A stretch of DNA of 64,000 nucleotides from Saccharomycopsis phalli (Eukaryota > Ascomycota > Saccharomycetes > Ascoideales > Saccharomycopsidaceae). This document shows positions 30,971 to 42,724 of the stretch, piece after piece. Numbering within the stretch: position 1 is the stretch's first letter; every line of letters begins with the position of its first letter. The translations under genes were made by a program, and so were the position numbers. The stretch spans positions 1,758,655 to 1,822,654 of the forward strand of contig CP073215.1 in assembly GCA_020342235.1 (NCBI GenBank). Direction: 5' to 3'. The notes under the pieces are model-generated. The model was not told the origin of the DNA, did not search any database, and saw nothing but the letters and a program-made list of their open reading frames with translations.

Positions 30971-31270
30971 AACTCCAGAAATTGTTTGCTATTCTACCAC
31001 CGTTCAAGACTTTTCTTTCATGATTAGTGATACCACAGGGCTCTCAACCTTCCATTATAGTGACTACAAAGGCAAAGAGAATTATCCCAATCTTAAAAGT
31101 CTGGCTAAATAAGTTTGGAGTATATTTGTAATGATATCATGGTTATATATATTTACTTATGTAAAGGCAGAATAATAAAGCCTGCGCCAACTTGTTGGAT
31201 TTTTGATTATGCATGGTACCATGGAATGAATTGGCGTTCGATGCTAAAATCTTTTTTTGCCGTTACTGCG
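30971..31270. other. LTN1 upstream region
   Basis: Promoter side of LTN1. It is AT-rich and I see no clear binding site. Its right end meets the 3' end of a LINE relic. Confidence 0.45.
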
Positions 31271-34080
31271 ACGAATAATATATGTATTATTTTATTTAAG
31301 GCTATAGTTATACTTCGACTCCGGAGAGATTGATACTTCACCGTCTAAGTCTAGGGCTGGCGCCACTATATATGTTGCTTAGAGAAAGCCCTTCGAATGG
31401 ATAGAAAAACTCCAGGCGGGACTTTTAGTTTTTGTGCTGGTAATTTGTGCGTGGGGCAGGCTGAGCTCTCGCCTCGGGTACTAGCACCGTAGCCTGCCGT
31501 AAGGTTGAACGAATAATATATATATACTAATAAAATATTGTAGAAAATTTGGAGTATAATACATAGTATTTTGGAGCCCAAAAATGAAGGTTGTGTATAA
31601 GATTGTAATAATAATATTCTTCGTCCTAGATCATTCAATGGCAGATTGGCTACTGCTTTGTATGCATCCCTTACTTGTTGAGTGAACCACCTCTTTGCAC
31701 GGCTATTTACTTGTTTCACTGGGGTGATTTTATCAATGACTTTCTTTAAGCTGTTTCTTAATGTGGTAGCAGCCCTGATTGGCATATCCTCTGTGCCGAC
31801 TGTGCTCGCGAAGCGGCACCTATCTAGACTAGTGTGCACACATTGCTAGCTTGTTTTGGCATGACTGTGTGTTGTTCTTGGTTTTAGCTTGTTTGTCCTA
31901 TCTGAAGGGCGGAGGGTCACTCGGGGGTGGAAATGGTTGGAGCTGAATTGTATAAGGTTTTGCAGTCGACTAACCTGTCCTTCCAATCTATCGATGATGA
32001 ACGTGTCGTAAACAGTATTCCCATCTCTATGAGTGGTGTGGTCTATGATATGAAAGGGCACAGTAGTATATTCATTTCTATGATACCGTCTATCTTCATT
32101 GAATTCTTTTTTTTGCCTCTGATCATGCAATACTGCTGAAAACGGGAGAGGAATGAGCAGCATCAACATCGCCCATTACGATTCCCCCAACAGTACCTTG
32201 TCTCTTTATCATAAAATCTATCATTAATTTTAAAGGCAATGATTCGTGGCAGATATTCGAGTCACGAGGAGGACAGTAAATAGTAAGGAAATACATAGTT
32301 TACTTCTTTTATGCAGTAGTAATTGATTCTAATACAGTCCCGGTATTGTAGCTCTTTAATGAACATAATTTAATAGCCGAATTTTTATCTTTGGGTACCC
32401 TGTTCACATATGTTGTAGGCCTAGGCCATGTCAGTGATTCACTGGCCTGTGGGAAGTAATCATACTTGTCGCAAGTAGCATGGTTGAACGTTTCATTGGG
32501 GCTGTGCTGGCGTATGGTTTCCTGAATTAATAAGATGACTTGTGAATTTTGATAGTGGTGTAAGATTATTTCGAGATTTGGTCTTTATTTCTGAATGTAA
32601 ACTGATATTAATGTAATCTTCATCGGGTGCTGTTTCAACGGGAGTCACTGTACGAAGCCGACTTCCTAAGGTTTAACCGTAGATTGTAACAGGTGAATGA
32701 GTTTTCATAAAATGCTGGCTATGTGTCTGTAGTACTGATCGTTAGGTTTCTTGGCACATATGATACATTTGCCATATGGGGCGGTGGCAGCAGAATTTCT
32801 ATCATATTGCGTGGTAAGTGTTCAGCAAATGGTTGTGGTTGCGGTGCATCCCTTCTGTTATTGGATCCCTGGTTCGGGGAATCTCTTCTGATTCTTGTTC
32901 GAAGTTCATGATTGCTAGAGCCTTTTTCTTGGGTCGCGTGTCTCATCGTAGTCCTCGAGACCACAGTATCTTTCAAAGAATCTGTATTGCTGTTTAGTTG
33001 CAAATCTCGCTGTTTTTTCATCAGGAAAAAAGATTCGTGCTGCGTATCTCCTTTTCGTGACCGGTGAGACGTAGTCCCAATTTGGCATGCTTTCACTTTT
33101 GATGAGTGGTTTCGGGGTGGCGCTTATAGTTTTCCCCTTCCATTGCTTCTCTCTGAGTACCTGTGTGATTTCTTCTCCTAACCTGGTTGGTGAGAAGTAG
33201 CATAACGGAACATTTCTGATTACTCTAGAGGGCCATGGTCTTGTTTTGATAACTCGCGGTGAGCTAAGACTTATTCGGAGATTGAATTGCTCGTCGTCAG
33301 TGAGAGGTTCATTGAGATAAACCTTGAAGTTGTTTAATCTCGTGAGTGATAGGTACTTGATTTTTCCGTCAGAGCTGTCGACGAGGTCCTTGAAGATGGT
33401 ATCATACTGAGCGGTCAAATCTTCAGTCCACTCTCGGTTTCGAAGATTCTGAAAATATATTAATTGAGCAGCGTCTTCAAAGTCTATTCCGACCAGTTCT
33501 ACTTCCCGTACACTGTTTTGGGTGGAAATTCTATTGCTTTGTTGGTGATTAGCGACTGCCTTAAAATAATCGTCGGGATGATACGCATCATAATTTGGAA
33601 GCCCTGCATTGAAGAGAAGCAGTTGTGGCAGTATCCCGATATGAGTGGAGACTCCTTCAACGACCAGTTTGAACACGCCAAACATTTCACGGACGGCTTG
33701 AGTTTGCTCCTCAGCTAAATAATTTGTATTCTTGAACCGGGTGGGGTGGGTGGATTGATAAGGCTGACTAATAAATGGTTCGACATTGTGTCGGATCAAA
33801 CGTGGCGAAGGAGGCAATTTTTCACATGTTGGTGGGGTGTACCTGTTTGTTTCATCTTTTGAGAGGCTAGTCTCATCCTTCTCAGGGAGTCCAAAAAGAT
33901 TTTCGTCATGGCGACTAGGATTGTGTTGTAACGCTCTGGTAGAGTTTGGATCAGATTGATTTAAACTAATAGTGTCTAATTGAGAATTTATTAGGTTTTC
34001 TGGGGTTTGAGGCTCAAGAGAATCGCCCAGGGTGCCATCCTCATTGTGTATATCTTCATGTTTGGAAGAGCTCACTTTTG
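31271..34080 (-). mobile_element. Degenerate LINE (non-LTR retrotransposon), internally deleted
   Basis: This minus-strand relic is related to the intact LINE at 50.2-55.3 kb. From the 5' side it holds an open ORF1 (see 32915-34075), the ORF2 start (ATGAAGATT near 32,624), and broken endonuclease-domain pieces (32169-31846 shares THRDGNT and LEGQV; 31839-31640 shares RRFAS, KRWFTQ and DAYKAV). It then jumps to a 3' untranslated region without the RT domain. The 3' end has TTAT-type tails near 31,271-31,300. The 3' UTR resembles segments near 40.2, 41.7 and 42.0 kb, so it belongs to a second LINE family. It inserted about 230 bp upstream of the F-box gene. Confidence 0.85.
32915..34075 (-). 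pseudogene. LINE ORF1 (Gag-like) relic, still open but start codon lost
   Basis: The frame is open for about 386 codons and aligns with ORF1 of the intact element: shared features are VYLNEPLTD, SRVIRNVP, PNWDYV and ARIFFPDEKTARFATKQ, ending RKR. The position equal to the ATG of the intact ORF1 is GTG here (34075-34073), so translation would have to use an ATG in flanking DNA 16 codons upstream (34123). The C-terminal 90 or so residues of the intact ORF1 are missing after a stop. Having so long an open frame beside a shattered ORF2 is notable. Confidence 0.75.
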
Positions 34081-34305
34081 AGTATAGGATTAAAAAGGTG
34101 TATAGATTTCTAACATAATGCAATACAAAATCTAAGTTAGCTATTTAAAATAATAATTTATTGAAACCCTTAGACTTACTCCATAGGTTATACATCTATA
34201 TTTTCTCTATAATGAAGCCTAGGTTTTCATTGGTTGTTTGTCTATCATGATTTGTGGCCCTGGTCAGAGTGATGCATAAATGAAAGTGCTTGAAAACCAG
34301 GGCAA

Positions 34306-35973
34306 ATGGCCATTCAACGATTCCCTGGAGAAATATGGGAGAATATTTGCGCCAGTCTTGATATAAAAGATGTTTTATCTTTGCGATTAGTTTGCAGGCC
34401 AATCCATTACAGTATGCATTACCACCGAATTTGGAAGAATATTGTGAGGACTATGTGGTATGAGTTTGCGGATTCGGATAGACAAGAGTTCCTAGCTATA
34501 GATGATTATTTTGAGACGTTTAAAATAAGAAGTAGGGAAGAAATACGAATTGAGAAAATACTAGATAGTTGCTGCTGGCCAGAATCAAGTATTGAGAACA
34601 TCATTTCCAATGGCTGGAAAATAGTAAGTAGTGGCAGGTTTGTCGTGTACTCGTTATTGAATATTGTCAGTAAGCTTGAGCAGCAACCACTAGAGAATAT
34701 GATGAAAATATTTATTGCCAAGCGGCTTATAAAGTCATTAAGAGGAAAACAGGGCATTGAGCTAATTAACGAGTCTTTTCGGCAGTCTCAAAATGCATCA
34801 GTACATGAGCCTGAAAATTGGCTTTTCCAGTTTAGCTTCTTTGACCTGGCATTTGACAAGCTATTACATATACGGAATACGGTCATAGATGAGGTAATTA
34901 CTAGATATAAAGAAGTAAAGACCCAAGTTGGGGACTTACCACTCAAAAATAGAGTATTATTCATAGCAGCGCAACTCCAGAAAATTTGGACGTCTCAGAA
35001 AGATATTGAAGTATCCTCAAATTCTATTCTTGGAGTATATCAGGGCCAGTCATCAAGCGCATTTCATGCAGAGATGTTTGAGTATGCTATTATTCACAAG
35101 ATTGCCACTTTATTGGGTGTTAATTGCGCGGTAACACATGGTGGACTTATCGTTTACACAGAAGACCAGGAAGATTTCCCTTACCTTGTGTTTGTAGGAA
35201 ATACGGCCCGTATGACGGTGCATGAATTTAGTGATTTGCACATGACTCTGAGACATCATGCTCTATATTGGATTACCATACCTATATCCTATGTGGAAAC
35301 ACTTACATTGGCACTTGAGTCTATTGATGTTACCGAGAAACGTAGCACTTTTGCTTCATTTACAGAGATTGACCTCAGTTATTTGGCGAGCTACTGTAAG
35401 TTGGTTTCTAAAAACTATGATAATTCAGCTGAGTATGCTATGGAATGGGAAATGGAAGAGTGGAATGAATGCTTTTTAGAGCATATTAAAGGGTGGCAAG
35501 TGTTTGACTATTGTTGGATGAAAGATTATCTTCCTACTGATTTCATAAAGCAGGATCTCAAACGACTAAAGCTGGCGCGTGATTTTACCGATGGCTTTAT
35601 TAGGTGCTTAATGAGTGAATTTTTAGATGATACGGCGGTCGAGTTTCTAAGCAAGAGGACTGGGACTTTGGACTTTGAAGTCGGGGATATATTGTGCAGT
35701 TCCCGTTTTGCACTGCCACAAGTGTTTCTCGGCGCAATTGAGCAATTGGGAAGTGTGTATGTTGGGACTCTTAATGGAGTATTTTTATCTAAACTTGAAG
35801 GATTAAAGTTATATGACTGGGAACTGAATCTCTCCAAAGTACAGCAGTATACTAATGAAAAGGTTGGGATACTAATTGAAGGATTTGACTGTCAGAAGCG
35901 TCGATTCAGATTGAGTAATGTGTGGAAATTAATATGGAGCGAATTTTGTGATAACAGGGAACAGATTTACTGA
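34306..35973 (+). CDS. FBXO21-like F-box protein (F-box, SirB1/transglutaminase-like, YccV-like)
   Basis: The 555-residue protein begins with an F-box (residues 4-45: FPGEIWENICASLDIKDVL then RLVCRPIHYSMH), the Skp1-binding module of SCF ubiquitin ligases. The middle (about 80-350) is helical and resembles the SirB1/transglutaminase-like core found in FBXO21 proteins, around HKIATLLGVNCAVTHGGLIVY. Residues about 458-545 (FEVGDILCSSRFALPQVFLG, later GILIEGFDCQKRRFRLSNV) resemble the YccV/HspQ beta-barrel that completes the FBXO21 architecture. The overall order fits that family, known from filamentous fungi and animals. The start at 34306 puts the F-box at the N-terminus. A LINE relic ends just upstream. 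Confidence 0.68.
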   Translation: MAIQRFPGEIWENICASLDIKDVLSLRLVCRPIHYSMHYHRIWKNIVRTMWYEFADSDRQEFLAIDDYFETFKIRSREEIRIEKILDSCCWPESSIENIISNGWKIVSSGRFVVYSLLNIVSKLEQQPLENMMKIFIAKRLIKSLRGKQGIELINESFRQSQNASVHEPENWLFQFSFFDLAFDKLLHIRNTVIDEVITRYKEVKTQVGDLPLKNRVLFIAAQLQKIWTSQKDIEVSSNSILGVYQGQSSSAFHAEMFEYAIIHKIATLLGVNCAVTHGGLIVYTEDQEDFPYLVFVGNTARMTVHEFSDLHMTLRHHALYWITIPISYVETLTLALESIDVTEKRSTFASFTEIDLSYLASYCKLVSKNYDNSAEYAMEWEMEEWNECFLEHIKGWQVFDYCWMKDYLPTDFIKQDLKRLKLARDFTDGFIRCLMSEFLDDTAVEFLSKRTGTLDFEVGDILCSSRFALPQVFLGAIEQLGSVYVGTLNGVFLSKLEGLKLYDWELNLSKVQQYTNEKVGILIEGFDCQKRRFRLSNVWKLIWSEFCDNREQIY

Positions 35974-37002
35974 CTTTTTGGTATTGAGCAGGATGTTTAT
36001 GTTGCTCCGATTAACTGAACTTAGAGATCGTATGGAGATCTAATAAGGCAGAAGGAAGTTAGAACGAAAAAAACAACTTTACTAGAAGGAAGTGGGACTG
36101 GGTTAATGAATATTACATCACTCTTGAGAGAATATAAGTACCAGTGAATTTTTAGGATACAACAAGAACCAAACTATTTCCCGTAATAAGATATGAAGGC
36201 TATAATCGAGAAAAACTACTAAATGTAACTCATATTAGTAGTTATTCTATACATACATGAAGAGACGGAAAAATGTATGATTTCACTTTATTTATATTCA
36301 GAATTCGAGGCTTATCACTTTTTAAGTGATAGTATTCAGGTTAATAACGCAATTTATTGTACCTGAGCGATCAGTTTAAAATATTTGACTACATTCTTTT
36401 GACGCTGCGGTTATAAATTCTTTAAAACAAACTTATATGTTAGACTGGAGAAAAGGGAAATTTTGATGAGAGCAGCATTTCTATAATAATTTTTCAGTTA
36501 TGATCCGCCTGGTGGGTGACAAGCGACTATTCCAGGATATACTGGTCTGCATGAATGTCCGACAGATAAGCATGACAAGTGATACAGAACACATTGTCTG
36601 AATGCAGTTCTATGAGTAGTGCAAAAGACATGCAATTCAAATGTTTAGTATTATATCTTGAACAGTTGTGCGGTGCATGATCATAATGCAAAATGACGCT
36701 TTCTATACGTCGATTGTTAGACTAATGCAAGGAGTCACTAAAAATCTTTTACTCAAAACCACCTATGGTATACCCGATGATCATTTCAGGTCTTCCGTCA
36801 TTACATACTAGCGTTCTTCTATACTATATAAGAATCGAATAAGGTGTTGGCGTTTCTTACTGTTTTCTCCAACGGTATGACCAGAGCGATAGGGTCTTCG
36901 ACCGAACGGCCCACTGAATCTAAGAGCTTAATTCTGTCAGCCAATAATATTTTATTCTACAGATGCATAAAATTCGTAGATTTTTGTAATCCAATAATTT
37001 AA
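35974..37002. other. Convergent intergenic region
   Basis: This 1.03-kb AT-rich gap lies between the F-box gene and the transporter stop codons. A hairpin-forming sequence TATCACTT-TTT-AAGTGATA lies near 36315-36333. No ORF, RNA gene or clear mobile-element piece was seen. Confidence 0.5.
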
Positions 37003-38553
37003 CTAAACATGTTCAACCTTTGCACGTACGTGAAACTTGTCGGTTGAATTGACAGATGCATTCTCCGCGTATTCCACTGACTCCTTCTCCATGTCCAAAT
37101 CTCTATTGTGCAACTCATCACCTTTGCGTACGTGGTTTGTTCCACCAAATAGTTCATCAATCTCCTCCAAGGACTTGCCCTTTGTCTCAGGTAACACAAA
37201 CCAGGTAAAGAGGACAAGTAAAAAATTGACAGCCACAAACAAGTACATGGCACGGAATCCCTTTTGGGCAAAGAATGTTGGAAAAAATTGATTGATTATT
37301 GCATTGGTGGCATTCTGAAACTGTGAAGCCATTCCGACAGAAATAGCTCTAACTTCCATTGGGAACATTTCTGACGTAACAATCCAGACAGTTCCACCCC
37401 ATCCTGGCTTGTAGAACATTGAAAAGAGATAAAAGAGAAATACAGTCACAATTCCAGTAGATTTCTTAGGCTTTCCATCTGGTAGAGTAGGCACATTTGT
37501 TTCAACAACAGCAATAACTAACATGGTGACACACATTCCTGCAGCAGAAATAAGAAGCATTAACTTGCGGCCCCATCTATCAACAATCCAGAGAGCGTTT
37601 AATGTGAAAAGAATACTAAAAGTAGCATTCAAGGCATTAATAAGTTGAATGGTATTTGCTGACTTAAATACCGGCTTGTAAATAATTGAAGAATAAGAGT
37701 TTAGCGAAGCCTGTCCAGTCAACTGTTGACCACCGTTAATGACAATAGCAATGGCAAATCTCTTTAAAAGAGACTTATCAAGGTATATTTGCTTATACTG
37801 ACTCCACAATGATCCAACAATTGCATGTTCATACTCAATAGCAGCTCTAATATCGTGGAACTCCTGTTCAATGTCATCATTAGGTCTTCTAATGAGAGCT
37901 AGAGCTGCTTTCGCCTCATCAAATTTTGATTTGTTCACTAACCACCGCGGAGACTCAGGCATAAATGGAAGATTGACCATGATGAAGATTGGGGCAAGTA
38001 ATTGAAACATCACAACAATCCGCCAATCCCAGTCGCCGAGCTTTTTGGCGTTTTTGGTGCATGCATAGTTAATCCAGAAACAAATGAAAGAGCCTACCGA
38101 GTAGAAAACTTGGAAGATCGAGACCGTCTTACCTCTCATTGAAGTAAGAGAGATTTCTGAAATGTACACTGGAGCAACAGGAAGTGCAAAGCCTTGAGCA
38201 ATACCAATGATGAGTCTTCCGGCTAAGAATACTGGAAATCCTCGAGGCTGGCACACTTGCATAATAGTTGCAATTATAATAAGTACACAACCAATCCACA
38301 TTGGAACTTTCCGACCCCATTTGTCAGAGACCCACCCAGTAATGAAGAACCCGGCAACAATACCACCTACGGTATATGCTGTGTTTATTCCACCAATAAC
38401 TTGGTTATTTGGATGCCGGTTATACGCAATCCAGTTCTCAGAACCTTGCACAGCGTTAAACACCGATGCATCGTACCCATAGAAAATCATACAACTGGCA
38501 GCGATACAGACATAGTACCAAAGAGTTAAAATTTGTTTTGAAGGAAGTCCCAT
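37003..38553 (-). CDS. MFS sugar transporter (sugar porter family)
   Basis: The 516-residue membrane protein has about 12 transmembrane segments and the sugar-porter signatures: GYDASVFNAVQ in TM1, GRLIIGIAQGFALPVAPVYISEIS, the SDKWGRK loop, PESPRWL after TM6, DRWGRK, and PETKGKSLEEIDELF after TM12. It resembles the fungal subgroup of Lac12-like permeases (note ASVFNAVQGSENW and YSVGSFICFWINYA). The carried sugar cannot be told from sequence; a disaccharide or hexose:proton symport in the plasma membrane is likely. The N-terminus is short, with a single credible start. It is the last host metabolic gene before the retroelement-rich zone. Confidence 0.9.
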   Translation of the reverse strand: MGLPSKQILTLWYYVCIAASCMIFYGYDASVFNAVQGSENWIAYNRHPNNQVIGGINTAYTVGGIVAGFFITGWVSDKWGRKVPMWIGCVLIIIATIMQVCQPRGFPVFLAGRLIIGIAQGFALPVAPVYISEISLTSMRGKTVSIFQVFYSVGSFICFWINYACTKNAKKLGDWDWRIVVMFQLLAPIFIMVNLPFMPESPRWLVNKSKFDEAKAALALIRRPNDDIEQEFHDIRAAIEYEHAIVGSLWSQYKQIYLDKSLLKRFAIAIVINGGQQLTGQASLNSYSSIIYKPVFKSANTIQLINALNATFSILFTLNALWIVDRWGRKLMLLISAAGMCVTMLVIAVVETNVPTLPDGKPKKSTGIVTVFLFYLFSMFYKPGWGGTVWIVTSEMFPMEVRAISVGMASQFQNATNAIINQFFPTFFAQKGFRAMYLFVAVNFLLVLFTWFVLPETKGKSLEEIDELFGGTNHVRKGDELHNRDLDMEKESVEYAENASVNSTDKFHVRAKVEHV

Positions 38554-39918
38554 TATTTGATGGTCAATAAAGTAAGAATTACAACTATTTATAGGCGTCT
38601 CATGTTGTCATGTCGTTTTAGCTTATTTCATGCACTCCACAATTTTGACCTTTCTCCACCAACAGAACCCTACTGATGTTTACAGGTAACACATATATCA
38701 AAATGAGACGCCCTGAGTTTTGGCAGGTACTGATTTTCCCAAGGGTCCGATATCATAATAAACACGGCAGAAATTACTAAAATTTTATCCTTTGATTATT
38801 TTCTACTATCCTATATTAAATAATATTAATCTAATGAATTATCAATTTCCCTATAACCTGCTGGATTACCCCGGCAGTATTTTTCTTGGCTCTTTTTTTT
38901 TATTTTCATACCAATACGTGCCCCCTCCTTGGTCCCATAGTTGCATGCATTGATAGCGGGAGATTTTCATAAAAGTTACCGACATGACGTAGTTGAAAGT
39001 CCCTTCTTGGTAACAAGGCTAAAATGACTACAGGCAAACAAAAATACACCAATTACTATCTATTTTATTATATTATAATTCAGCGTCGGAATCAGTTGAC
39101 CATTTATTTATTTATTTACTAATTTGTTTGACTTTGATGTTTAATTTGGTTGTGTTTGTAGAATGTATGATACCACGATATTCACTTTCTCATCTTTTTG
39201 CTATCGGCTAGTGCCCGCAATTTGTTCCTAAACTCATGCATCATTACTATTTTAGTGTATCAACTTTCCATACGACCTTGGTATACTAGCATTTTGATCA
39301 CCCTTTATTTTTCTTTTATCGCATGAATAGTTGCTACAACGCCCAGCACCAAGGAGATTATCTTGGCGCAGTTCCAAGAATTCTTAGCCTTACCTGGATG
39401 TCTTGGCCAGACTCAGTCTCTTGATGCGGAGGAGCCAATCAGAAGAGAGAAAATCGTCCGAGGAAAAGTACATGAAGATCTTGTATGTACCCCAGTTTGT
39501 TCCGGCATATGATTACATAAACTCTGCAAAACTACTTCATTCTACCGATATTTTGTCCTTACTGATATGTTTGTTAAGCAATGAAAATACATTTTATAAA
39601 AGCTAGAAATATATATTTGGATTATTCTTTGCCATTAGCGAGCATTTAAAAGTCACTAGTTACAAAACTGTTACATTTAACATTACATGCTTGTCTTAAA
39701 CTTAATTCAGAGTTCGTCCATGACAATTCTAAATTCTTCGGCTTGTATCATTACGGAATAGCCGCAGCTGGTGGGGGTGGAGCCTGTATATGACCATGCC
39801 TGCAATAATAAGGGAGGTAAACTAGTGGGGGAGGGGTTTATTTTTTTTTTGCATCTTTGAATAGCATTTCCACAGATTATTGTAAAGACAAGTGTGATTA
39901 ACGTAGGATATTTTTAAT
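38554..39918. other. Upstream region of the transporter gene, no gene seen
   Basis: About 1.4 kb of AT-rich DNA. The transporter promoter side has T-rich tracts and a CCCCTCC element near 38,922 that could be a zinc-finger repressor site (Mig1-like, weak). Purine-rich GGGGG stretches occur near 39,770-39,840. The short ORF at 39403-39606 has no recognisable content. Confidence 0.45.
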
Positions 39919-40150
39919 AGTTGTAACTTAATAAGTAGGGTACGTGTTAATAAAATAGCTATAATATATTCGCTCGACTATTCAAATAAAAGTCTAACTA
40001 TTTATACTTGAAAATGAATTGAATTAATTAATTGATAAAGAAGAACTAAAACCTGTTGGGGCGAGTTTTTTTCCAACATGGTTATTTCAGCAGGAAAAGA
40101 AGCATAATCGACCGATAGAGAAGCAGAATTTCCAAAAGGCGGACTAAATT
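39919..40150 (+). repeat. Dispersed repeat, probable solo LTR (copy 1)
   Basis: It shares with five other places a stretch of the form AAAATAGCTAAAATATATTCGC, then TTGA, TTCA, GAAAAGT, CTATTTATACTTGAAAA and, in longer copies, GCCTGTTGG with TGGTTATTTC. The other copies are near 41,491, 49,510, 59,515, 61,597 and, reversed, 45,805-46,105. The embedded CTATTTATACTT is TATA-like, which is why I suspect LTRs. Confidence 0.55.
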
Positions 40151-40420
40151 ACCGGAAAGATACGGAAATTAATACATCACCATCTAAGAGTAAGGACGGC
40201 GTTGCTATGTAATTGCCGAAAGAAAAATCAACAGCAGAAACAAATACTTCCGACTATTATTTGTGGAACTGTGGGGTAAGGAGAATTAGTGAGGCAGTGA
40301 GCTTTCGCCAAGATAGTTTGTGACCTTGGCTACACCCGGCCCGGGGTACTAGCACAGCAGCCTTCCTAAAACACTGTAACGAGAAGGAATCTACCAGTCA
40401 AGTACGGACTAGTAGAATCC
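40151..40420 (-). mobile_element. LINE 3' UTR relic
   Basis: The stretch with CACCATCTAAG, GGACGGCG and GGTACTAGCAC near 40,170-40,370 parallels the 3' UTR of the 31.3-kb LINE relic (CACCGTCTAAG, GGCTGGCGCC, GGTACTAGCAC). No coding part remains. Confidence 0.5.
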
Positions 40421-40829
40421 CATGGTTCCTTTAAGCTCCACCTTGTCTACAAATAAAAGACGGGCTTGTTCGGCGGAGGTTATACCTTTATGAACTGTTC
40501 TTGAGCTCGGATGGTGTTGGTTAGAGCATAATAGTGGGGCCATTGTAGAGATTGCAAGACTTTTTCTTAATTACGAGTAATGCTAGCTATTTTCACTTCC
40601 GGGAATTAGCAAGTCATACAATGTAGCGTTTTGTGAAGAAGAGGTTTCTATTGATGATGTACGACCTTGTGCCTGACATGGAATGGGTTAGCTTTGGTAT
40701 TGAATAAGGTCTTGATGCTGCTAGACACTAAGCATTGACCACTGAATATAGCTTGCCGATCCGCTGTATGCTCGTTTGGGCTCGGCCAGGATCTCCACAA
40801 GAAGTAGCTCAGACTTATTAGTGGTTACC

Positions 40830-41251
40830 TGTATTCAGCTTTTGCGTATTATTGGTACCTAGTGCTTGCATTGATTGTGTAAGAAGCCCGGTCACCCTTA
40901 TTGCCGAATGTGACCGCTGAATCTCATCATGTGTTGGAGGAATCGTATTCCAACACGTTGTGGTAGAACTCAATGTGTTTGCGGACTGATTTGTGATCAG
41001 TAAACACTTTTCCAAGCTTATTGCGTACGCCATAAATGGAATCTAGTATTTCATCAATGCGTGATACAATTTGAGCTTCTAAGAGCTCTGGGCATCGGAG
41101 GTTATGTATGATGGAGGGGGAGTGAATCCCACATCTTTTGCACTTTGGGTAATCGCTGCCAAATAGTTTACGCAACGAACCGTCTGTGAGGCTTTTTCCA
41201 CTGGGTAGTTGTGATGCCAAACTTAGGATTGCCTTGGGGCCTGCAAGCACT
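40830..41251 (-). mobile_element. 5'-truncated LINE copy, 3' end of ORF2
   Basis: The minus strand reads LAGPKAILSLASQLPSGKS, then the zinc-binding motif CKRCGIHSPSIIHNLRC and an ending EYDSSNT, nearly the same as the C-terminus of the intact ORF2. Homology stops abruptly at about 41,251, typical of 5' truncation during target-primed reverse transcription. Confidence 0.85.
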
Positions 41252-41490
41252 TCACCGGAAATGTTAGAGCAGATATATCAATTCACGTCAGCCATGATAA
41301 TTAGTAAAACTCCTAAGCTTCAGATTCTTTGCTTTATTCATTTGGAATTGAATGAGTTTCCAGCTGATATTAATTAGCCGAATAGCCGACACGCTATTGT
41401 ATTCTTCGTGAGTATTCGGCAACTCCATTGCCGAGTACTGTCAATGCACGTGACTAGTTATGCAAAGGCTATTTAGTTTTGGCCTTAACT

Positions 41491-41690
41491 GTAATATAGT
41501 AAATAAAATACGTGTGGATAAAATAGTTAAGATATATTTGCTTGAATATTCAAAGAAAAGTATGACTATTTATTCTTGAAAAAAGGGAGTGGACTTGGCT
41601 AGACCATTGCTTCCTTTGTACAGCAAATTGGGCCAGAAAACGAGTTAAGAAAAAAGATAAGAAAAAGTTCCAAGAAGAACAAAGAAGAAA
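41491..41690 (+). repeat. Dispersed repeat, probable solo LTR (copy 2)
   Basis: It matches copy 1 through AAAATAGTTAAGATATATTTGC and CTATTTATTCTTGAAAA. Its right half (GGACTTGGCTAGACCATTG) is shared in reverse with 45,805-46,010. Confidence 0.5.
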
Positions 41691-41694
41691 TTCA

Positions 41695-42480
41695 GAGCAT
41701 AATAATAGTATGTTTATTTGAGGCTATATCTATAGTAGGATCCCAAGTGAGATTTACAAACCGTCGCCTACTACCAAGGACGGTGCCGCTATAGAGTTGT
41801 CTGGAGAAGGCCCAGGAGCAGAGATAAAATACTTACGGCTAGTGCTGAAGCAAAAGAGGAAGCTACCAGTTTACCACTGACATAAAATATTTGCATCTTG
41901 TAGTGTGATGTAAGGTAGGTCTTGTTGGAGTCAATGAGCTCTTGTCGTTCTTTGATAGGGTACACTAGTGTCCAGGGTCATGTGGATCTTCTTGATGAAG
42001 GGGCATGCATAGAGTTCGTTGTTATAATAATATGTTTATTTACTTCTATAGCTATACTAGACTCCCCTAGGAGGTGGTATTGATATTTCACCGCCTAAAA
42101 AACCAAGGATATACCCATCCAGAATTAACGTGTAGAATCCTTTAAGGGTCGGATAAGTGGTGGGCCGGGGCGAGGGAGATCATCAGGATTTTTCTATCAG
42201 ATTGAGAGACGATATTCTTGGGTTGGGTATCGAATTGGTCGCAATTTACGGAATCCTACTCTCTACTATGAGTGTTAACATAATAGGTCAATCTGTCTGC
42301 AGTTTCTAGGTATTTGTCCGTGGGTTTTGACACCTGAATTTTGACCTGGATAGTGATTTAGCCACGTTTTGGTGAGGTAGATTGGGGTTTTAAGTCTGAC
42401 GTACTTAGCGTAGTCTCTTCTCTGATGGGGACTTCGCACTAGTAATAATAAATAAATAATAAGTAATAGTAGTAGTGAGC
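41695..42480 (-). mobile_element. Two adjacent LINE 3' UTR relics
   Basis: Two 3' ends follow each other, each starting with ATAATAAT..TATGTTTATTT and a GCTATA core (41,699 and 42,017). Each resembles the 3' end of the 31.3-kb relic. No ORF is recognisable in between. The TAGT/AATA microsatellite at about 42,437-42,475 lies at the far end. Confidence 0.5.
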
Positions 42481-42724
42481 TCAATAAGATACGTGGTAGT
42501 AGTGGTAGTGTCAGGCTATCTTACAGACGTAAACTATATCTATTTTGAACTAAAGATCTTCAAGTCTAAACTACCATCTTTTATACCTGCATCTCTCACA
42601 TATACGTGTCCACTATGTGATAGCGGAGTCATACTATGCATCGTAATAGATCGGCGTCCATGCTCCCTATGTTGTCCATTCCGCTTATCACGTGACCATA
42701 TTCTTGTATCATACTTCGCATGAT

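Noticed and set aside
30971-31333. Small plus-strand ORF at 31115-31333
   Set aside because: It runs into LINE 3' UTR sequence and has no recognisable content.
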